A stretch of DNA of 64,000 bases from the NCBI RefSeq assembly GCF_900155885.1, contig NZ_FTMB01000001.1:1116001-1180000 (forward strand), in the 5' to 3' direction. The notes beneath the pieces were generated by a model. The model worked only from the letters and a program-made list of their open reading frames with translations, was not told the origin of the DNA and ran no database searches. The stretch comes from Rhizobium sp. RU20A. GTDB taxonomy: Bacteria > Pseudomonadota > Alphaproteobacteria > Rhizobiales > Rhizobiaceae. Positions 61,635 through 64,000 of the stretch are shown one piece after another. The translations under genes and the position numbers were made by a program. The first letter of the stretch is position 1. Every line of letters begins with the position of its first letter.

Positions 61635-61829
61635 CGTCTCTCTCCCGAAACTGAGAGCGCCACTCAAAGCCATTCCGGACGGAAAGGCAATCCGCCTCTC
61701 TTGCTCGTTTTGCATGATGTCATCCACACGGGCGCAGCGGAGAATTTCCATCGGACTGCGAATCAAGGGTTGCATTTCTCCCGCTTTTGGCGATTATGTT
61801 CTTATATTGTTCTTTTCGGAGATGGTCCC

Positions 61830-62600
61830 ATGAAGCGCATGCCTTTCCCGGCGGCAATGGCTGCCTGCGTCCTGCTGATCCTATCTCTGGCGCCGGGGAC
61901 CACCCGCGCGGCCGAGCCGGAGCCGCCCGTGAAAACCGCGCTGATCCTCTCGGTCAGCTGGCAGCCGGGCTTTTGCGAAACGCGCCGCAGCCGCACCGAA
62001 TGCCGCAGCGAGCAGGCGGAGAGCTTTGAAGCCACGCATTTCACCCTGCACGGCCTGTGGCCCATGCGGCAAAGCTATTGCGGGGTGGACGAGGCGACGA
62101 AAGCGCTGGACAAGACCGGCAAATGGACCGATCTCGCGCCGCTGACACTCACAGCCGCCAATGCCGCCACGCTTGATGCCCGCATGCCCGGCCGCCGCTC
62201 CGGTCTCGACCGCCACCAGTGGGTCAGAAGCGGAAGCTGCACGGGCCTGACGCCCGACGACTATTTTGCGCTGCAGGACACTTTTCTCGAAAAGCTGAAT
62301 GCCTCGCCCGTGCTTGCGTTGTTTCGCAGCCGGAGCGGACAGATCGTCACCGCCGCCGAGGTGCGCAGCGCCTTCGATCAGGGCTTCGGCCCGGGCGCAG
62401 GTCAGCGCCTGCGCCTCACCTGCCGCAAGGCCGGGGATCGCCAACTCGTGACCGGCCTGACGATCGGCCTTGGCGCCCTTGCTCAGCCTGCGGCAGCGAC
62501 ACCGCTCGCAGACCTCGTCCTCAAGGCCGCCGCAACGTCGGAAAAATGCACGCAGGCAATCGTCGACGCTGCCGGGCTCCAAGCGCCGGCAACACGGTGA
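61830..62600 (+). CDS. RNase T2-like exported protein with altered active site
   Basis: A 256-residue exported protein (signal peptide to about residue 27, ending TTRAAEP). The T2 fold is marked by SVSWQPGFCE, active-site segment CAS I as HFTLHGLWP (catalytic His74) and paired Cys. CAS II, normally HEWxKHGxC, reads HQWVRSGSC (129-137): the Glu, Lys and second His are replaced by Gln, Arg and Ser. Either activity is lost or much reduced, or the protein binds RNA or another ligand. Start at 61830 has GGAG eight bases upstream; the open frame starting at 61296 is antisense to the neighbouring hydrolase. Confidence 0.82.
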   Translation: MKRMPFPAAMAACVLLILSLAPGTTRAAEPEPPVKTALILSVSWQPGFCETRRSRTECRSEQAESFEATHFTLHGLWPMRQSYCGVDEATKALDKTGKWTDLAPLTLTAANAATLDARMPGRRSGLDRHQWVRSGSCTGLTPDDYFALQDTFLEKLNASPVLALFRSRSGQIVTAAEVRSAFDQGFGPGAGQRLRLTCRKAGDRQLVTGLTIGLGALAQPAAATPLADLVLKAAATSEKCTQAIVDAAGLQAPATR

Positions 62601-62662
62601 CAGGGTTGGTTATCCCAAACGTGACCGAGCGAAGACAGATAGCGGCTGATGGGGACGAAGGA

Positions 62663-63001
62663 TCAGCTGCGCAGATGCTCGGTCTGCTGGTAGATCGCAG
62701 TGGACCGGGCACCGGAACGGCAATAGCCGAGCATCGGACGCGGCAGCGTGTCGAGCGCGTCGACCATGGCATGGACCGCATCGGCAGTCACACCCATGGG
62801 TCCGACCGGGATGTGGGTGATTTCGAGGCCGAGGGCTCCCGCACGGGCGGCGATTTCGGAAAATTCCGGCTGGCCGGGCTGTTCGTGGTCCGGCCGGTGG
62901 CAGACCAGCGACTTGAAGCCGAGCGACTTGATCGTGTCGAGGTCCTCGGCCGTGATCTGGCCGGTAACGGAATAGTCGTCGTTGATCGCGCGAATGTCCA
63001 T
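62663..63001 (-). CDS. DUF442/TIGR01244 phosphatase-like protein (BLH family)
   Basis: A 112-residue protein of the 'beta-lactamase hydrolase-like' DUF442 family with a dual-specificity-phosphatase fold. The P-loop is C-x5-R as CRSGARS (Cys94 to Arg99). In several rhizobia this domain is fused to, or encoded beside, a sulfide-detoxifying persulfide dioxygenase (Blh in Agrobacterium); no such gene is in view. The start at 63001 has GGAAGGG upstream. Cytoplasmic; the reaction (phosphatase or sulfur transfer) is unsettled. Confidence 0.85.
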   Translation of the reverse strand: MDIRAINDDYSVTGQITAEDLDTIKSLGFKSLVCHRPDHEQPGQPEFSEIAARAGALGLEITHIPVGPMGVTADAVHAMVDALDTLPRPMLGYCRSGARSTAIYQQTEHLRS

Positions 63002-63224
63002 GTGTGCCCTTCCCGACGGTCGCCAATAAACAGAACCGGGCTGCGGCTCTTCCCCTGGGGTCCGCCAAAGCCTCGTGCTGGCGGAGATGTAAGGCCGCCA
63101 GCGCCCGCCGTCAATCACGCCGGCATGCGCCCGCCCGCCCGCCCCCGGGGGACCGCCGGCGCTTGCCGAAGGGATGCCGGCGTTCCCCTTGGCAGTGCGG
63201 CCGTCACCGTCCCCGTGGCAGGAC

Positions 63225-64000
63225 TCACACCATCCGGAAGGCGATCGAATAGTGCCGGCTCTCTCCCGGCGCAAGCAAGGTCAGTTCGCCGCTCTCGATG
63301 AGGTCGGGACGTCCGGCGAGCCGATGCGACGCGGGCTCGATCGAGAAGACATGACCGCCCTTCAACTGCGAGCGCCACAGTTGCAACCAGGGAAGACCGT
63401 CGGCCGGGAAGCGGACGGCGAGCGTGCGCCCGGAGAGCATGCGGATCGGCCCGAGCGCGACAGTCACGAAACCGTCCGCAGCAAGGGTCGGCCTTGTATC
63501 GAGACACAGGTGCGCGCGCTCCCCCTCCCCAAATCGCCAGCCGCGGGGCTGCGCCCCGAGCGCTGCCGCCTCGACATGCGTTTCGTCGTCAAAGAGCCAG
63601 GAGCCGAGATTGAGGTGATACATCCACATCGGGCGAAAGGCACACTCGCCCGTATTGGTCAGCCGGTCGTCGATCGTCACGAAGCCATCGGCGGCGGTCC
63701 GGATGCACCGTTCCAGCGTCGCCTCGCCGCCCTCCGCCAGTGCGACCACCGTGGTGGCGCGGCAGATCGGCCCGTCCGGCCCCGCCTCGATCGCGGCCTC
63801 GGCAACCGCCGTGCCCGGCAGGGAGCCGTGCAGGGGATAGGCGCCTTCGCCGCGATCGAAGGGCTCGGGATGGCGAATGTGATCGGGCCCGCAGGTGAAG
63901 AGGAAACCCTTGAGCAGCCGGGCAATGCGCGGCTCCTCGCCGGCAGGAATGTCTTTGCCGGGTGCAATATCGATCCCGTCGACCAGGAAAGCGGCGATAT
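63225..64000 (-). CDS. DUF4432 / aldose 1-epimerase-like protein, 5' truncated
   Basis: The frame is open to the window edge at 64000, so the start is beyond it; at least 258 residues are visible. Seen: GFLFTCGPDHIRHP, YPLHGSLPGTAV, a central MWMYHLNLGSWLF and C-terminal IEPASHRL. This is the galactose-mutarotase fold of the DUF4432 family, with putative catalytic acids and His in place. It probably acts on a sugar anomer in a carbohydrate pathway encoded further on. The shorter in-frame GTG at 63749 is internal. Confidence 0.85.
   Translation of the reverse strand, partial: IAAFLVDGIDIAPGKDIPAGEEPRIARLLKGFLFTCGPDHIRHPEPFDRGEGAYPLHGSLPGTAVAEAAIEAGPDGPICRATTVVALAEGGEATLERCIRTAADGFVTIDDRLTNTGECAFRPMWMYHLNLGSWLFDDETHVEAAALGAQPRGWRFGEGERAHLCLDTRPTLAADGFVTVALGPIRMLSGRTLAVRFPADGLPWLQLWRSQLKGGHVFSIEPASHRLAGRPDLIESGELTLLAPGESRHYSIAFRMV

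Overview
The window is a gene-dense (few gaps over 300 bp), GC-rich piece of an alphaproteobacterial chromosome, most likely from the Rhizobiaceae (Rhizobium/Ensifer/Shinella-like; genus not decidable from sequence alone). The grounds are the order and content of the division and cell-wall (dcw) cluster, an FtsZ with a long Gln/Pro-rich linker, an alpha-type RNase P RNA, btaAB betaine-lipid genes, a PPi-type phosphofructokinase and an alphaproteobacterial anti-Shine-Dalgarno small RNA. I found no tRNA, rRNA, CRISPR array, insertion sequence or prophage; this looks like core chromosome.

Layout. 1-5.3 kb: end of an SCO copper-chaperone gene, prmA, a minus-strand cassette of a 53-aa protein followed by a CCUCC-rich small RNA, an aminopeptidase P gene and azlCD. 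5.3-9.5 kb: panCB, then a Ser/Thr kinase-UspA fusion directly behind a metallophosphoesterase gene. 9.6-13.5 kb: ligA and recN. 13.7-35.6 kb, all minus strand and read from high to low coordinates: mraZ-rsmH-ftsL-ftsI-murE-murF-mraY-murD-ftsW-murG-murC-murB, then ddl-ftsQ-ftsA-ftsZ, lpxC and bamD. Most neighbours overlap by 1-4 bases or lie a few bases apart. The mraZ promoter is covered by four 10-bp-phased TGGG boxes, and the ddl-ftsQAZ part has its own upstream region with CtrA-like sites. 36.1-36.5 kb: rnpB.

36.5-64 kb is mixed. It holds an FAD oxidoreductase, several peptidoglycan-active exported enzymes (two SLT transglycosylases, an amidase, a GH25 lysozyme, an MltB-like transglycosylase), a TerB-DnaJ protein, PPi-phosphofructokinase, a LysE exporter, a beta-lactamase-fold hydrolase, a GGDEF-EAL protein, btaAB behind a PHO-box-like site, two EamA transporters, a 25-aa membrane micropeptide, an ArsR-methyltransferase/metF pair behind a palindrome, an EttA-type ABC-F protein, a TPP enzyme, an alpha/beta hydrolase, an RNase T2-like protein with an altered active site, a DUF442 phosphatase-like protein and a truncated DUF4432 gene.

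How it works together: the central 20 kb makes lipid II, assembles the divisome and supplies LpxC and BamD for the outer membrane, and the surrounding exported hydrolases remodel the wall. The best candidates for less-described biology are the small-protein/anti-SD RNA cassette (1.5-1.9 kb), the 25-aa micropeptide (53.9 kb), the kinase-UspA/phosphoesterase pair (7.3-9.5 kb) and the RNase T2 variant (61.8 kb).
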